Below, one piece after another: positions 1 to 13,045 of a stretch of 64,000 nt of DNA (position 1 is the stretch's first letter; every line of letters starts with the position of its first letter). Under the pieces are notes generated by a model. That model was given only the letters and a program-made list of their open reading frames with translations, was not told the DNA's origin and made no database searches. The translations under genes and the position numbers were made by a program. Source of the stretch: Sclerurus mexicanus (lineage: Eukaryota; Chordata; Aves; Passeriformes; Furnariidae); NCBI GenBank assembly GCA_013396755.1, contig VWZF01002942.1, positions 816,119 to 880,118 of the forward strand, written 5' to 3'.

Positions 1-2655
1 GTAATTAATACAACATAAGAGTGCAGTGGGCATGAAAGGCTTCTGCTGGCATTGATGGGTGGATTAAGCCTTTGGCTTTCATCTCATTTAAAATGGAGCT
101 GGTTAGCGGCTCAAAAGACAGTCTGCTAGAAGATGCTGATTAAGTGCGTAAGTCCTGGAACAGTACTAGGGTGAGACATATCTGCCAGACAGCATCTGTT
201 TTGATGGTTCATGCTCAGTATTTAATAGAACACTGAGTCGTCCAAAACGCCTTGAGGTAAAATAAATTGTTGCCAGCAGCCTACTCTGTCGCTGGTTTAG
301 TACATCTTAATAGCGATCTTTTGTCCTCAACGGCAAGGTGATTCCTAAATACCTCTTCCAATGTTTTGTTTGCAAATGACAATCAGTAATTTATACAATA
401 ATTGTTTACATTATTTGCAACAATAGAGAGCACTGGAGATAGAATTACTGTGTGGAAACTAACTAGTTATATCATAAAGGCACAATTTGTTGAATAGGCA
501 AATTAAAGCATCCATGCCCTCTGCAAAATCCTGATGAGTGGATTTATTTGGGTTGGTGGACATCTGGTTAATCCTAGCTGTCTTCACTTGGACGCTGATG
601 TGAATTCCTCACATTGTGAGGAAATTTCTTGTTAGCTGTTAGCTAAAACCAATGAGATTTGACTGAGCTCTCCATACCCATGGAAGGCAGCCAGGACGTT
701 GTTTGAAGAACACATGCAAAGTGCTTCCTGAGCACTTCTCAGCTGTTGTCTGTTCCTGATGCTCTGGGTACGGGCAAAAACTCTTTGCCACAACTGATAG
801 GGAAGTTTCATGTCTTTCTGGATGGAGCAGGCAAATGAGTGTTTTCCCTTTTATACAGGTTCTTCAAAGCAGCTGTCTACTGCTTGCTTTAAGAGAGGTA
901 TTTGTGTCTATTCCAGTAGCAAGTCACTAGTACTGGAAACGTCTGTCTGTTTGCTTTGGGGATGGAATGTCAAAGGAAAAGTGTTGAAAGTGAGCAGAAC
1001 ATCTCAGTCTCTTTCATTCCTCACTATTCCCTGAACTTTGTCTTTCAGATTGGTGACCCAGATGTAGCCTAGCCAGGCACTGTTTCCCTGCACATCCTTC
1101 TCCTTGCTACTGATGAAGATCCAGTGGCATACAATTAGATCTCACAGCTGTTTTCATTACTGAAGGTCATGATGTACTGCTGAGTGGAGATGTATGGATT
1201 TGCATTTCTTTCTCTGCAACATCTAACAAAAGGTAATCTTGTAACAATAACATTCCCTTTCTTGAGGTATTTTATAAGTGTGAGATAGCAAAGGTTCTGT
1301 TTGTTCAAAATCTGTGTAAGCCCATCTGAAAAAGAAAAATTAAGAGAAAAGCTTTCAATGTGCTGATCTACCATATGACTTCAGGTATTCAAAGAATGTG
1401 GCTGAAGATCTCTTCACAGCCTAAAACATCTGGATTAGAGATGAGTCATGTTGACAGATCTGATGTAACAACCTTAAACTGGGGGAAGCAATTGGAAGGA
1501 GTGTCTGCTGTTATATTATTCCACTTGACTGAATGCATTTGTTTGTTTATTACTCACATTTGCAAGATGCAAAGACCCCACAAGGTTGAAAATGTGAAAT
1601 ATTTTTCTATTATTCAGTAAAAGATCCATAGCAACATTTGTATTAAAATGTTATTGATAGTTAGGTTTGAAGTTCCGAAATTTACTGATGCAACTATTTC
1701 TGAAACAACAGTACTAGAGATCTCTGCAAATTATGGAGTTGAGAATTACTGTCTGAGGGAATCAATCCTATTTATTATCTTAACTATTGCAAACACTTGC
1801 AAGATCTCTACTTGCTACTTGTTACCTTGGTTAATGTTAGTGAGACTGTGCTATCTATGGCATTCTCCAGGAAGACAACACATTGCTCTACATATATTTG
1901 ATAACCAGCAGCCCTGGACACACAATTTTCACAGAAATCCTAAAATTCAAACCAGGATTTGGGATTTTTTTGTTCCAATTCACTTACAACCTTTAAATAA
2001 GTGCTCTCCAAGACAAGTGAAACAGTAATTACCCCATGAATGGTTGAATATTTAAAACCTATAAGGATTTTAAACACTCAACACTTTTTAGAGTGTGCTC
2101 AGCCCTGCACTGAATTGGATTATTGAAGTAGGAAAAGACATGTTTTCTTTATTTTGTTGTTCTTTGGGAGTATAGTTTTCCCCAGAAACCTCATGGCAGT
2201 TTATCAAAACTGGGCATAGTAACTTAAATTATTCAGTAAGTAATTATTCAGTAACTTAAACTAAGAATTGTTTACCTATTCTGTCCTTTCAAGAATGCTT
2301 TTTTCTCTGGTGTCGAAGAAAAAGCTATATAACCTTGGTAAATGTTGAACTTTTGAGTTATTTCTGAGCACCTTTTGCCAATAACTGGTTGCCACTGGTG
2401 CTCAGCACACACCAAGATCATATCTCATATTTATAGAAAAAAAGACGGTACTTAAAAAGTGTCACATGCATTTATAGAATGTAACAAGTCACTGATTTGC
2501 AGTGTAGTTTATTTGCACATAAATCTATAAAACAAAAATAACAGGAAAAACCCCTTAGCAAATATTTTTATTATTTTTAGAATAAAATAAATAATTTTAT
2601 AAAAAGCAGAATCCATTAATATCAGCAATAATATCTCCCTTGGCAGGCTTATAAA

Positions 2656-2678
2656 TACATATATATATATACATCCAG

Positions 2679-2714
<36 letters not shown>
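2656..2714. repeat. (TA)n microsatellite
   Basis: The core at 2686-2714 is an uninterrupted TA run of 29 bases. A shorter AT run at 2656-2670 is separated from it by a short interruption. The minus-strand reading frame crossing it gives a run of alternating Tyr and Ile, which is an artefact of the repeat. Confidence 0.95.
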
Positions 2715-2717
<3 letters not shown>

Positions 2718-3449
2718 GAAAAGTTCCTCGTAAACATCCATTGTATTATCTTGGAATTATTGGCCAGGTACAAGGTTACAGTAGAAGAGAAAATCATCTT
2801 CTTGTCTGAATTACTGTCACCATGGAACAAATTGGAAAAAATATTATTTTGTGTCAACCAGTTGCACCCCACTGCACACATGGATGTCTCCTAAAGCCAT
2901 CAAGATAATATCTGAGCATGTAATCATAGCTGGAACAGTAAGGAATCCTCTTTTTCTGCTACAACCAAACAGCACATTGAGCCCACAAAGACATGACCAA
3001 CATTGTCACTCTCAACCAAAGTTAGAAACAAGATTTCTGCCTTATGGTTTTTGAGATATCTTTTTTTTTTACTTCCCAAATGCGCAAGCAGGAAATTTTG
3101 GAGACAACCTTCGCATACTAAATAACTTGCATAGCTAAGGTTAAAACCACAAGCTTTGCAAGTCACTAGAAATTTCACAGCAACAACTAAGTAAGCTTAA
3201 ATTATGTTTAAGTATTTCTAGGTCTATAAACTATTCATCACCTGTTTTTCTTCCAGATCTTCTTCCTATTGTGCCAATTATGAATTTAATAATTTTTAAT
3301 GTATTTACCATACTAAAAAGATTTAATTGCTTCACCAATTTATCTGAATATGTATTTTTTATTCAGCATTCATTGTGTAACTCTTGTATAAACATACCAC
3401 CTATATAACTTGTGTTTCTAACAGTAAAACTCTTTTTCAAGGAAAGCAG

Positions 3450-3655
3450 AGTAACTTTCTTTCAAAGGTCTTGGCTTGCAAGTTGCTGAATGCTCCAAGC
3501 ACCACAAAATCTGCAGTGGATGCTCAGCACCACACAGAAAGTGCACAGTTGTTGACAGCACCCTTTGTTCTATGCCAAGTGAAGTCATAGGGAAAGAGCT
3601 CCCAGTGACTTTGCTGAGCTTTGAATCAGACCCAGGCTCCTTGTGGGGGATCCAA
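3450..3655. repeat. Possible ancient amniote interspersed repeat relic
   Basis: The block holds words common in old non-autonomous repeats of reptile and bird genomes: GCTCAGCACC near 3519, CTCCCAGTGACTTTG near 3600 and GAATCAGACCC near 3623. In intact reptilian copies such words form a pattern of 'lower score near CTCCCATTGACTT and AATCAGGCCC'. This is a resemblance from memory and I do not give a family name. Two overlapping reading frames on opposite strands (about 76 and 127 codons) cross it and have no recognisable domain. Confidence 0.3.
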
Positions 3656-3897
3656 TATGGTAATGAGTTATTTGCAAACCACCAGAAGTATAAGCCCTTA
3701 TTGTAGCTGCAGTTTTTCAGATGGAAAAATAACCAAAGAATGATCCTCAGTTGTAAGGAACACCACTTCAGGTCAGTTTTGCAAATTTCAGTGACCCGCA
3801 AAGTTTATAACTTTAACATCAATTACCAATCATGAAAATTATGGTAATGTGCAAAATGCTCATTTTTCATCACTTTTAATGCTCAGAGTTAAATATA

Positions 3898-4838
3898 TGC
3901 TCTAGTGATCGCTGGAAAAGGGACTGGAAGGGATGCTAAGAAAGTTTGCAGATGATGCAAAACTGGGAGGAGCTGTTGACTCCCTCAAAGGCAGGGAGGC
4001 CCTGCAGAGAGACCTCGACAAATTATAGTTCTGCAGAATCACCAACTGTATGAAGTTCAGCAGGGGGAAGTGCCACATTCTGCACCTGAGGTAGGACAAC
4101 CCCAGATGTACATCCAGACTGGGGAATGAGATGCTGGAAAGCAGAGCCATGGAAAGGGACCTGGAGGTCCTGGTGGATGGCAAGCTGAACATGAGTCAGC
4201 AGTGCCCTGGCAGCCAGGAGGGCCAACCCTGTCCTGGGGGCATCAGGCAAAGCATCACCAGCTGGTCAAGAGAGGGGATTGTCCTGCTCTGCTCTGCACT
4301 GGGGCAGCCTCACCTTGGATATTATGGGCAATTTTGGGCACTGCAATATAGGAAAGATATTAAGGTATTGGAGATTGTCCAAATGAGGGCAATGAAGATG
4401 GAGAAGGGCCATGAGGGGAAGCCGTGTGAGGATCAGCTGAGGTAACTTGGTCCGTTCAGCCTGGAGAAGAGGAGACTGAGGGGAGACCTCACTGCAGTTA
4501 CAGCTTCCCCACAAAGGGAAGAGGAGGGGCAGGCACTGATCTCTCCTCTGTGTTGACCAGTGACAGGGCCCAAGGAATGGCCTGAAGTTGTGTCGGGGGA
4601 GGTTTAGGTTGGATATTAGCAAAAAGGTTCTTCACCCAGAGGATGGTTGAGTGCTGGAACAGGCTCCCAGGGAAGTGGTCACAGCACCAAGCCTCAAGGG
4701 TTCAAGAAGTGTTTGGACAATACTCTCAGGCACAGGGTGTGACTCTTGGGGATGGTTCTCTGCAGGGGTAAGAGTTGGACTAGAAGATCCTTGTGGGTCC
4801 CTTCCAACTCAGCATATTCTGTGATTCTCTGATTCTGG
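3898..4838 (+). mobile_element. CR1 LINE, 5'-truncated 3' end
   Basis: This is the 3' terminal part of a chicken-repeat-1 (CR1) non-LTR retrotransposon. CR1 moves by target-primed reverse transcription, and nearly all copies are 5'-truncated like this one. Frame starting at 3942 reads KFADDAKLGGAVDSL, which contains the FADD catalytic motif of the CR1 reverse transcriptase (two catalytic Asp at 3951-3956). It then continues QRDLDKL to an in-frame stop at 4026-4028, so the reading frame is broken soon after. The typical CR1 text follows: the CAGCCTGGAGAAGAGGAGACT region near 4457 and the GAACAGGCTCCCAGGGAAGTGG region near 4657. The copy ends in the CR1 terminal repeat ATTCTGTGATTCT (4816-4838). 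It is a dead copy of about 940 bases. Confidence 0.96.
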
Positions 4839-7800
4839 ACTGCTCAGAAACCCTTGATATTGCCTTCTTACCTGCACTGAATGCTGATCCTAAGATACAG
4901 CAAAAAACTTTTCTCCAAACTGATTGAGGGTCAGGGTGGTTGTTGAGAAAGAAATTCTCCCCTGAAATTTTCTAGGTCATATGGATTCTACTTGTCCTTG
5001 TCATAAAGAGGCACTGGTGTACTGGCAAGGTACATGTCCATATGCATCTTGATAGCATTTACTGTAGAAAGCTCTGTAAAAAATACTGTAATATGAAATT
5101 ACAAGAAGGTTGCACAAGGAATATTTATGTATCTACCATTCCATTAGCAGCTTTCTGTTACCCCAAAGCACCAACAGTACTATATATTTTGGGAATTTAT
5201 TTTAGATGAAGAAATCTGCAATTTTGGTCAGTTTTTGTTTGGGAAAACAAAAAAAACAAACAAACACAGCCAGTAGATATAAGCAGGCCTTTGGTTTCAC
5301 CATGTTTTCTTGCTTAGGGATCTAAATTTAAGGCAAAGTGCTGTGGTTAGTTCTCCTTTTAAAAGCAAACCATACATATTCTACACTGCAAGAAGTCTAT
5401 GGGTACTTACTTCTGGTGACAGAACAAATGCATTTGTTTTCTAAATGGTCATTTTTCAGGAAGCGCATTAAAGTACAATTTATCCAGTTTACAAAAACAC
5501 TGTAACATTTCTGTGTTTAGCATTATGTTCATGGATGGATGACTCTTCTACAGCAGAATATAGTATTTATTGTACTTGAAATGGATTTTCTACTCTGCCT
5601 GTCTACCAGTAACTAAGAAAGATGAACTGTGAACAAGTCTAATAGATCCTAGTTTATTAGTACACTGTAGTTTTATTTCAGAGTAAACTGTCTGGAAGCA
5701 CAGAGAAAGAGCATTACTTTGTTGATTGAAGTGAACTTTTACAGCCCAGAAACTAGACCTCATGTGTTTTGGGTATTTATGAAGCTGGATGAATTATTTG
5801 CTACTTGTGTTTAAATATGATCTTTGCAAAACTGATTCAGGGCAAGATTTTCAAAACTTTATTGCTAGGAACCTTTCTGTCTAGTCAAAAGGAGAGAGGA
5901 AAGTAGGTGCACTGGCTTGGGAACAAGACAGGGACCAGAGAGTAGTTTGACTGTTTGGGTGCATGGATGGTGTTTCTGGGAACAGAATTACTACTTACAA
6001 AAGCAGTTGTCTGTAGTGGTCCACTACAGCCTAACACTGCTGTTGGAATTATTTTGCCATGAACACAGACAGAAACAATTGTGACATAAAACTTACACCA
6101 AGACACAAACTACAATCACATCCCCCTTAATACGCTGAATGTGGTATGACATAGACCAAAATTAGTCTTTGGAGGAATTTTTGACACATCCGAGCATTGC
6201 TGTAATTTGTAGCCTCTGCCTATGAATTAGCACCTCAACCTCTTCTGAGACTGGTAGGCCACAGCAGTGGAGACACAATGCATCCAAGCATTGCTACTGT
6301 AGGCAGAACTCTAAAGTCCAATTTTCTTCAGGAAACAATTGCACAAAAATATTCCTACTCCACTTGTGCTGTAAATTGCTTGGATTTGATCAGTGCGTCT
6401 GAGTCGTTAGTAACTGTTGTCTTGACTTGAATGGCTATGTGTGTTTTTAATTCTAGATAACGGAAAAAATAATGTGGTTTGATATATTCTGGGATCTCTT
6501 CCCACAGATATCGAAACACAGAACATTGTAGATCAAAGAAAGGAAGCCACAGGATTATGCAAGATCCATAGTGGTGCCCATCCTCAGCTTTCCTTGCAAC
6601 TTATTTCTGAGAAGCCAGAAATTTTAGCATGAGTACTAGAAGGGACTCCCTAAGATGTAGAGGGGATGGTACCTTAGAAAGCTAGTGAATTATGCATAGT
6701 TTTTTAAAGAACTGTATGTGCATTGTGCCTTCATGAAAAATAATTTGGATTTGAACAATTTTTTTTCTTCTGTGATACAGTTATTAATTTACTGATATAT
6801 CACCATTATTTTCATCACAGTTACGGGGATTGAACCGGGTTGGTTGAGCAAGATTGTGTAACCTTGTACAAGCAGTGAAACTGAAGGTCATATGAAGTAG
6901 TGCTACCAAAAGGAACTCACTGAGCAACAGAGAGTCAGTAGTAATTTAATTAGCTGCTTATAGCAGTCATAGCATGAAAAGCCAGCTGTGTAACTGCAGC
7001 CTTCACAATTTCCAGCAGAAATGTAACACCAAAACACACCCAAATATAGTCTTCAGGACTGTGAAGTCTAAGGGCATTTATTTGCCTTTAGTAACATGAA
7101 TAGTAAACTCCACAGAGGAGTTCACTAATGACTACATACATTTGCTATATTACATATGCTTATGATGTTGGATTAAAAAAAAAAAGAAAAAAGAAATAGA
7201 GATGTGGATGTAATGTAGGATTTTTGCTGTTGTGGAAATAGAAATCACAAAATAACTTCGGGCTTTCACCATATGGAAGGGTTTTTGCAAGGTTTTTGAA
7301 CATAGACATGTTCCCCATAGTGGGAGGTGGGAAAGCAATTGATCGTCATTTTAAGAGCTAAACATGGCAGTAATATTCCTCATAGCAGAAGCAGAAATGC
7401 AGGCACAGAGGGGACATGCACTGTGGCAGTGTCTCACAGCAATTCCTGGGCAGCCTGAGGTTCTTCCCTGTCTTTGCTTCTTAACAGTACAACCTCATGA
7501 GCCAAGGAGCATTGTTGTGGGATATGCTGCTATTGTGGGATATATGACAATAACAAACATCTTCTAGAAGAGAGGATATTTTGCTGGGTTTTTTCCTCCC
7601 CCAAAAAAACTAGCAGATTGGTTTCTGCTTATTGACAACAGCAGTCTTGTGAGATCTCCGACCCAGGTCCAAACATGCTTTGTGCTAAACATGCAACTTA
7701 TATGGTTTGCTTGTCTCCTTTGGATACTTCTCAGTGATAAAAATAACATTGTCTCTCACAGCCCTGCAGACACCATTACTTACTCGGAGCTGGAACTGTC

Positions 7801-8156
7801 ACTGCCAACCATGAGAGATTCACGAGTGCACAACTCATTTTTGGAACTAATTAATTATGTCATGAAAAGGAGATTTATTCTTTCCCCCCTTCCAGCCCCC
7901 ACCTTCCCCAATCCTTGCTAATCTTGCTTTCTGGATAACAGGGGGAAAATAAGGAAGGTGTTTAGCAGTCTTAGTTGTCTCTGTGATTCAAATCACAGAA
8001 TGAAGCCAGACAGCAAAACAAGTGCAGATCAGGCAAAGACTGCCTGGTCCGCTTGTGCTTTCTCTGCAAGAATCAGTTTCAAATATTCAGTGGATTTTTT
8101 TTCCCCATTGCAATTAACTAAGAAAAATATTTCAAAGCTGTATAATTAAAGGCCAG

Positions 8157-8560
8157 CATTTTATTAGGTTTTAAAATAGCCTTTATGAAATCTACTCCTG
8201 CCACTGGTAATTACAATGTACATCTTAATACACCTCTGCTAGGCCTGAGCTGGAGATAACAGTCCTGTGTGTATTGCATTTGGCTGTGCATAGAAGGTAA
8301 AATCCTTTATCTTATCTCAATCTCCAAACAACCAGCCTCTCTTCCAATTCAGCCCTAATCTTCTTAGTAAATAATACTGATATTTTTCACCATAACAAAA
8401 ATGGAGCTGCCAGATTCAGACTGATAACACCTCTCATTTACACACCATTCTCTGTCAAAATCTGCCTGATTTTTCTTAATCTCTTTAACTCATCAAAAAA
8501 TACTTTTTTACATTCAGCCATGGTAAGTTCTTTGCTACCAAATAATATTATTATAAATAA
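8157..8560. promoter_or_regulatory. Candidate conserved non-coding element (weak)
   Basis: The block is repeat-free, AT-rich but not low complexity. It has GATAA and TTATCT words (GATA-type), GGTAATTAC (homeodomain-type) and TGCATTTGG. No reading frame of interest crosses it. Conservation cannot be measured from one sequence, so this rests only on sequence texture. Confidence 0.2.
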
Positions 8561-9387
8561 ATCCGTAGACTACAGCTGTCTCCTTGGATAGATATTGGAA
8601 CTCCTTCCTGGCTTGTTTCATTGAATGATGACAAATTATTGTTGTCCAATTTAATTCTGCTGTAAAATTTGGTATTCCAACAAAATGATTTAAACCAATT
8701 TTTTAACCGAGAGCACGCCTAAAAGGCATCTTTTTTTTTTTTCCCACAGCATGTCATCTCAGTTCACTTCTCTTGAGAACGCTGTCTTTGCACTCCCATC
8801 CTTTTCTTTACAATGGCTTATCTTAAAACAAGGGAAATGATAACCTAAGTCCTTGGATTTTTTATAACCTATTAATTATCTCTGTATGATTTCTTAAATT
8901 GTGAAAAAATACTGCCGAGAGAATGGCAGGGAAAGAAGCTGGATATCAGGACATCTGCTCACAGTGATTAAAAGGAAATAATATACTTAAATGTGACTAG
9001 TTTATTTCAGGAGCAACGTAACCTCCAACTGACACAGACATTTAGGGCACCTGTCCTAATATGGCAAAATGGCCATGTAAGTAAACACTAGATTCAGTCA
9101 TTTTGCAGCTAACCTTCTTTCATCCACTGCTGTGCAACAGACTGAAAGATATACCACACCAGAAATTTTGAACTTCCCATATCAGAGAAAACTGAAAATC
9201 TATAGGAGAATATGGCCCAGTACTTTCAGGGCTTACAGTTGGAAGGAATAAATATTTATCTTCTGTATAGCCTGTGGACCTGAAACGCTAATTCCTAGAA
9301 TTTGGTGGAATAGCTTTAAAAGCATGCCAAAAGGGGTTTTGTTCCACTAAGTTTATGGAGGGTTTTTCAGGGTCATTTTTATGCCAC

Positions 9388-9425
9388 TTTTTCTTATTTA
9401 TTAAAGTTTTTCTTATTTATTAAAG
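9388..9425. repeat. Perfect 19-bp tandem duplication
   Basis: The unit tttttcttatttattaaag occurs at 9388-9406 and again without any difference at 9407-9425. Identity of both copies suggests a recent replication-slippage duplication. Confidence 0.95.
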
Positions 9426-9953
9426 AACTGTTTTTCAGAAGCAAAGCTACACATGTTCATTATGAAGTAATAAGATCCTATTTCGAGGCTTGAAACCTTG
9501 CTGACATGCTACCAAAGTGCTAATTAGGCTGTTTTAATAGCAAATCATCTATGTTTAATAGTGAATCACCTATCACTATCCATGTCAGGATTATAGAAAA
9601 GATGAACCAAAGTGTTTCGATAATCTTTCGTCTTTGTATTACTCTGAGAGAGGTAAGAGCTTCTAATACCAGTGAGTGCAAAACTGGTGTCTTGTATGGC
9701 TGCTGTGGAATGAGGCGTGTGGTTAGCAAGAGGTGTGGGGCATTGATCTTGGCCAGTGGATGGCCACTGGCAGGGCTGCAAAACAGGTCCTGGACTGCTG
9801 TGTGCCACTACTGTTGCTGTTGCTTCTGTTACTCATTCAGTCGTGAAAGTGTGCTAGAGCACCAGAGTTCTTTATTAGGAGGCACTGTATGAAGCTGAGA
9901 CAAACAGAAGATCCCTGACTGATGCTCTAACATTTGAGTCTAAATATATTTAC

Positions 9954-9976
9954 ATATATATATATATATATATATA
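9954..9976. repeat. (TA)n microsatellite
   Basis: A pure alternating AT run of 23 bases, flanked by imperfect CATATGTATG sequence. Confidence 0.95.
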
Positions 9977-10199
9977 CATATGTATGTAATGGGACAAGTT
10001 CACTGAAAGATGTAAGTAGTTCCTTGTGATCTGACCAATTGTTAGCACTGACTACTGACAGTATCCATCACACAGAAGACACAAAAGGCCAGAGTCTTGC
10101 TATAGACTTGAAGCATAAAGCTTACATCCTGAATGTGAGCTAGGGTACATGGTTTTTTTCTGAAGATTGCCTCAGTATTTATAGGTATCCCTGAGTACT

Positions 10200-11110
10200 T
10201 TTTGTTTTAGTCTTTATTTTCTCTATCATTTTAGTTAGCTCTCCTCTGCACCTGGTCCTGTTTTGATTTATCTTGCCTGAAACTGTGTGACAGGACTGTA
10301 TTAACACTTACGGTGAGGTCTCTCCAGAGGTTTTCATAATGAAGCTTGTCCTCCTCTATACACCTAAAATACACCTCCTGATGCACTCCTTGTGTGCCCT
10401 TTTTATTGGAGTATCTCAATTCTTGCTCCCAGTGGTACTGTGACAGGCAGCTAACCTGGGGCCCCCCTCTAGCTCAGTCTTTTCTACCGAATTCCTAATT
10501 TTGTTATTAGTTTCCAAATGCATTATCTTCATTTGGGGATAAGTGACTAGCTTCATTATCTTCAAAATACTGCTTCTCATCTTTTTCCTGTTACACCTGT
10601 CCTTACTGTCATCCAGCCTTTTTCTGCATGATATCCTTCTCTCCTGTGTATTGATAATGCCAACCTATGCAGTGTCACCACATTCCAAATATTTGTGTCA
10701 TGATCTTAATTGAAATAAGAAGGAGATCAGACCCAAGACTGATCCATAAAGAATTTCACTGCTAACTGGTAACCCTCACATTACTTTTCCTTTCAACACT
10801 ATCTTTTGCTCTCGTTCCTTGAGACGGTCTTTACCTATCTTTCAATTCCTCTACTAATCCCTATCTTCTCCAGCTTAACAAATAATTTCCCATGTGGCAC
10901 CATACCATACGCATTACTGAAGTCTAGATAGATGACATCGACTCCTTTTCCTTTGTCTAGAAAATCAGCTATCTTATCAAAGGAAGCTATTAAGCTGGTC
11001 TGCCTAGATCTCCCTTCTTTTATTACATATCCTACTGCACTGTATCCAATATTTCCTTCACTTCCCTGTCTTTATTTATCGGTTCCTTGAAAACGTGTTC
11101 TAAAACCATG
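10200..11110 (-). mobile_element. Ancient, decayed CR1-type LINE (ORF2 reverse transcriptase relic)
   Basis: Read on the minus strand, the block near 10945-10897 gives VDVIYLDFSNAYGMV, a clear match to the CR1/L3-type reverse transcriptase core VDVIYLDFSKAFDTV with its catalytic Asp. Upstream (about 11000-10960) the frame reads RQTSLIASFDKIADFLDKGKG, the position of the usual 'KGRSCLTNLI..' segment. Downstream it passes GSVLG (near 10742) and, at the low-coordinate end, text equivalent to the CAGGTGCAGAGGAGAGCTAAC region typical of CR1. Frameshifts, stops and deletions interrupt it throughout. It is far more diverged than the copies at 3898 and 20126, so it belongs to an older amniote CR1 burst. 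The boundaries are approximate and the subfamily is not determined. Confidence 0.85.
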
Positions 11111-13000
11111 CATACTTCAAGGTTAGGTTAATGACCAAATGTTTGCCAAAATATAATTTTTTTAAAATTATTTTGTTCATTTAGTATATCTTCTTTTCTC
11201 AGTCATATGGAACTATCTTAGTCTTCATTCATTTAGGTTTGATTTGCCTTTTTGGCTTGAAAGACAAACTTTTTCAACTTTTTTCTAATTCAAGTCTCTC
11301 AGGTCATCATTCCACATGATTTAAAAACCCAATTGCATTAGTTCTCTCTCTTATTACTAGGGAAAATTTGTTCTCTAGTAGTAAGTAAAATATTAGTTGC
11401 AACATTTTCCAGAGGCCTGTCATTTGATTCAAACTGCTTACATCATTACCCATTTATATCTTTCATAACCAGATTTTCATTTGGCCCATAAAAGTTTTAA
11501 TGGTGGATGTTGGTGTCTTGCATTGAGATGCAGAGGTACTTTTTTGCTTTATCCTTCATAAGCAATACCAAGTGGATCCAGATAACTTCTGATGAGAAAT
11601 ACAAGAGCAATGGGGGGGTCTGAATGCAAAGGGAAAAGAGCCTAGGGTTGATAAGGGATGTTTAGCTAAGGAAACTGAAGAAAAATTGAAATTGGAGAGA
11701 ACATTTTCAAGTTGATACTTACTTCATGTATTGTTTAAGACTTTAGCCAAAGCAAGGCAGGAAGGTAATTTGCTGAACATCTGCTTGTGTGAACATTCAT
11801 TTTTACAACAGGCCAAAAAAAAAAAAGGTATTATGAAACAGATGACAAAACCTCAGGTCTCAAGTCACCTCACTTCTTACTCTGACTGGAAAATTTCACA
11901 TAAACTATCCAGGTTCAAATATCTGTTCAGCTATGTGCTCTTATCTCACTCAACATTCACACAGTTTCTTTCCATTTGAGTGTTTGCAGAAGGTTGGCTA
12001 AAGGGCAGAACAGACGGCACTCCTTGTATAAACATACATTTACAAATATTTCTTATTTTATTTTTTTTTTCAGTTACTCTGTTTGCCTAGTTTTCTTGTT
12101 CTCCTACCTCCCAGTAAGCTGCTCAGAAAAAAATATGAATACAGCTTCCCATCAACTAAGAATACAGCTTCCCTGTATCCAGTCAGGGAGACACACTGCA
12201 AAAGCAAAATGCTTGCAACAAAGCGCACTCTATGCTTTTTTAGGCTTCTCAGTATTGCCAAAATTAACTGGCCTGTATCTGATAGATGCCTGTTTCAATT
12301 CTGTATGTGGTATTATTCCATCTCATATGGCGTGATCAGATTTATAGAACATTTTTAGCAATTTTTGTGTCATGCTTGACTTGAAAGAATTAAAGCACAT
12401 TCTCAGTATTGACAAAAGTGTGGGTGTTGAAAAGCTTGTTTCCTGACCAATACTTAAGGACCAAATGCAGTTCCTGATTACACTGGCCCCATATTTGTAC
12501 AGAGACTCTGCCAGATGTCAAAGAAGACATTTACAAGTGAGCATGCAGCTTTTGTATACACTTTCCAAACTTTGAAGTTTCTGCTGCTTTCCCACTGAGC
12601 AGAACACATTCAAGTTCAAGTGGGATATAGAATTGTTATTTAAATCTTACAGTCAAATTAGACCCTAGAGACATGATTGCATAGCGTTATTGTCTCAGTC
12701 CCCATGAAGTTAAGTGTTCTCATATCAAATATGATGTGTTTCAGCTTACCACCTACCGCACAAGCATTCATCTTGTTGTTAAAAGATATCAGGCAAAGTC
12801 GCATTTTGTTTATTTTTACATGTGTCAGTTATTTTTAGAGGTAATGCTGGTATGATACTACTGCCTGTTCCTGTGAGTCACGGGAACAAGCTTCTACCTA
12901 ATGTTCTCAGCCACGTTAATGATAAAAAAGCCTCCAGGCTTTTCTTGTAGATCAGGATGGTATTTTTCATTGTGTCTTGCTTTTGAAGAAGGCTATTTCT

Positions 13001-13045
13001 GCTGTGAAGTGCTGTTCTCTTTTGCTGTGAAGTGCTGCTCTCTTC
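13001..13045. repeat. Imperfect 23-bp tandem duplication
   Basis: The unit beginning gctgtgaagtgctg occurs at 13001 and again at 13024, with a few differences near the end of each copy. It is a short local duplication and no family is implied. Confidence 0.85.

Larger units (their letters stand above)
1..3897. other. AT-rich non-coding DNA
   Basis: No gene is recognisable here. The longest open stretch (1648-2028, 126 codons, plus strand) has no domain, no signal and an ordinary AT-rich composition, which fits chance. The block contains a TA microsatellite (2656-2714) and a possible old amniote repeat relic (3450-3655). It lies immediately upstream of the first CR1 fragment. Confidence 0.6.
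4839..10199. other. AT-rich non-coding DNA
   Basis: No exon or RNA gene is recognised. The block contains a perfect 19-bp tandem duplication (9388-9425), a TA microsatellite (9954-9976), and a stretch around 8157-8560 with many GATA- and AT-rich homeodomain-type words that could be regulatory. A T-loop-like word near 6824 was checked as a tRNA and rejected. Confidence 0.55.

Noticed and set aside
1050..1068. tggtgacccagatgt, similar to the Trp-tRNA primer binding site of avian retroviruses
   Set aside because: Only part of the 18 bases matches, no paired LTR is seen and no gag/pol remnant follows. Probably chance.
1648..2028. A 126-codon plus-strand frame
   Set aside because: No domain, no homologue recognised, AT-rich codon use the same as surrounding DNA. 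Consistent with chance.
4131..4445. A 104-codon plus-strand frame inside the first CR1 copy
   Set aside because: It is a frame of the CR1 element, already annotated there, and is broken relative to the intact ORF2.
6815..6860. gattgaaccggg, which looks like a reversed tRNA T-loop (B box)
   Set aside because: The flanking bases do not form the T-stem (cccgg faces cccgt on the minus strand), and no anticodon or acceptor stem fits around it.
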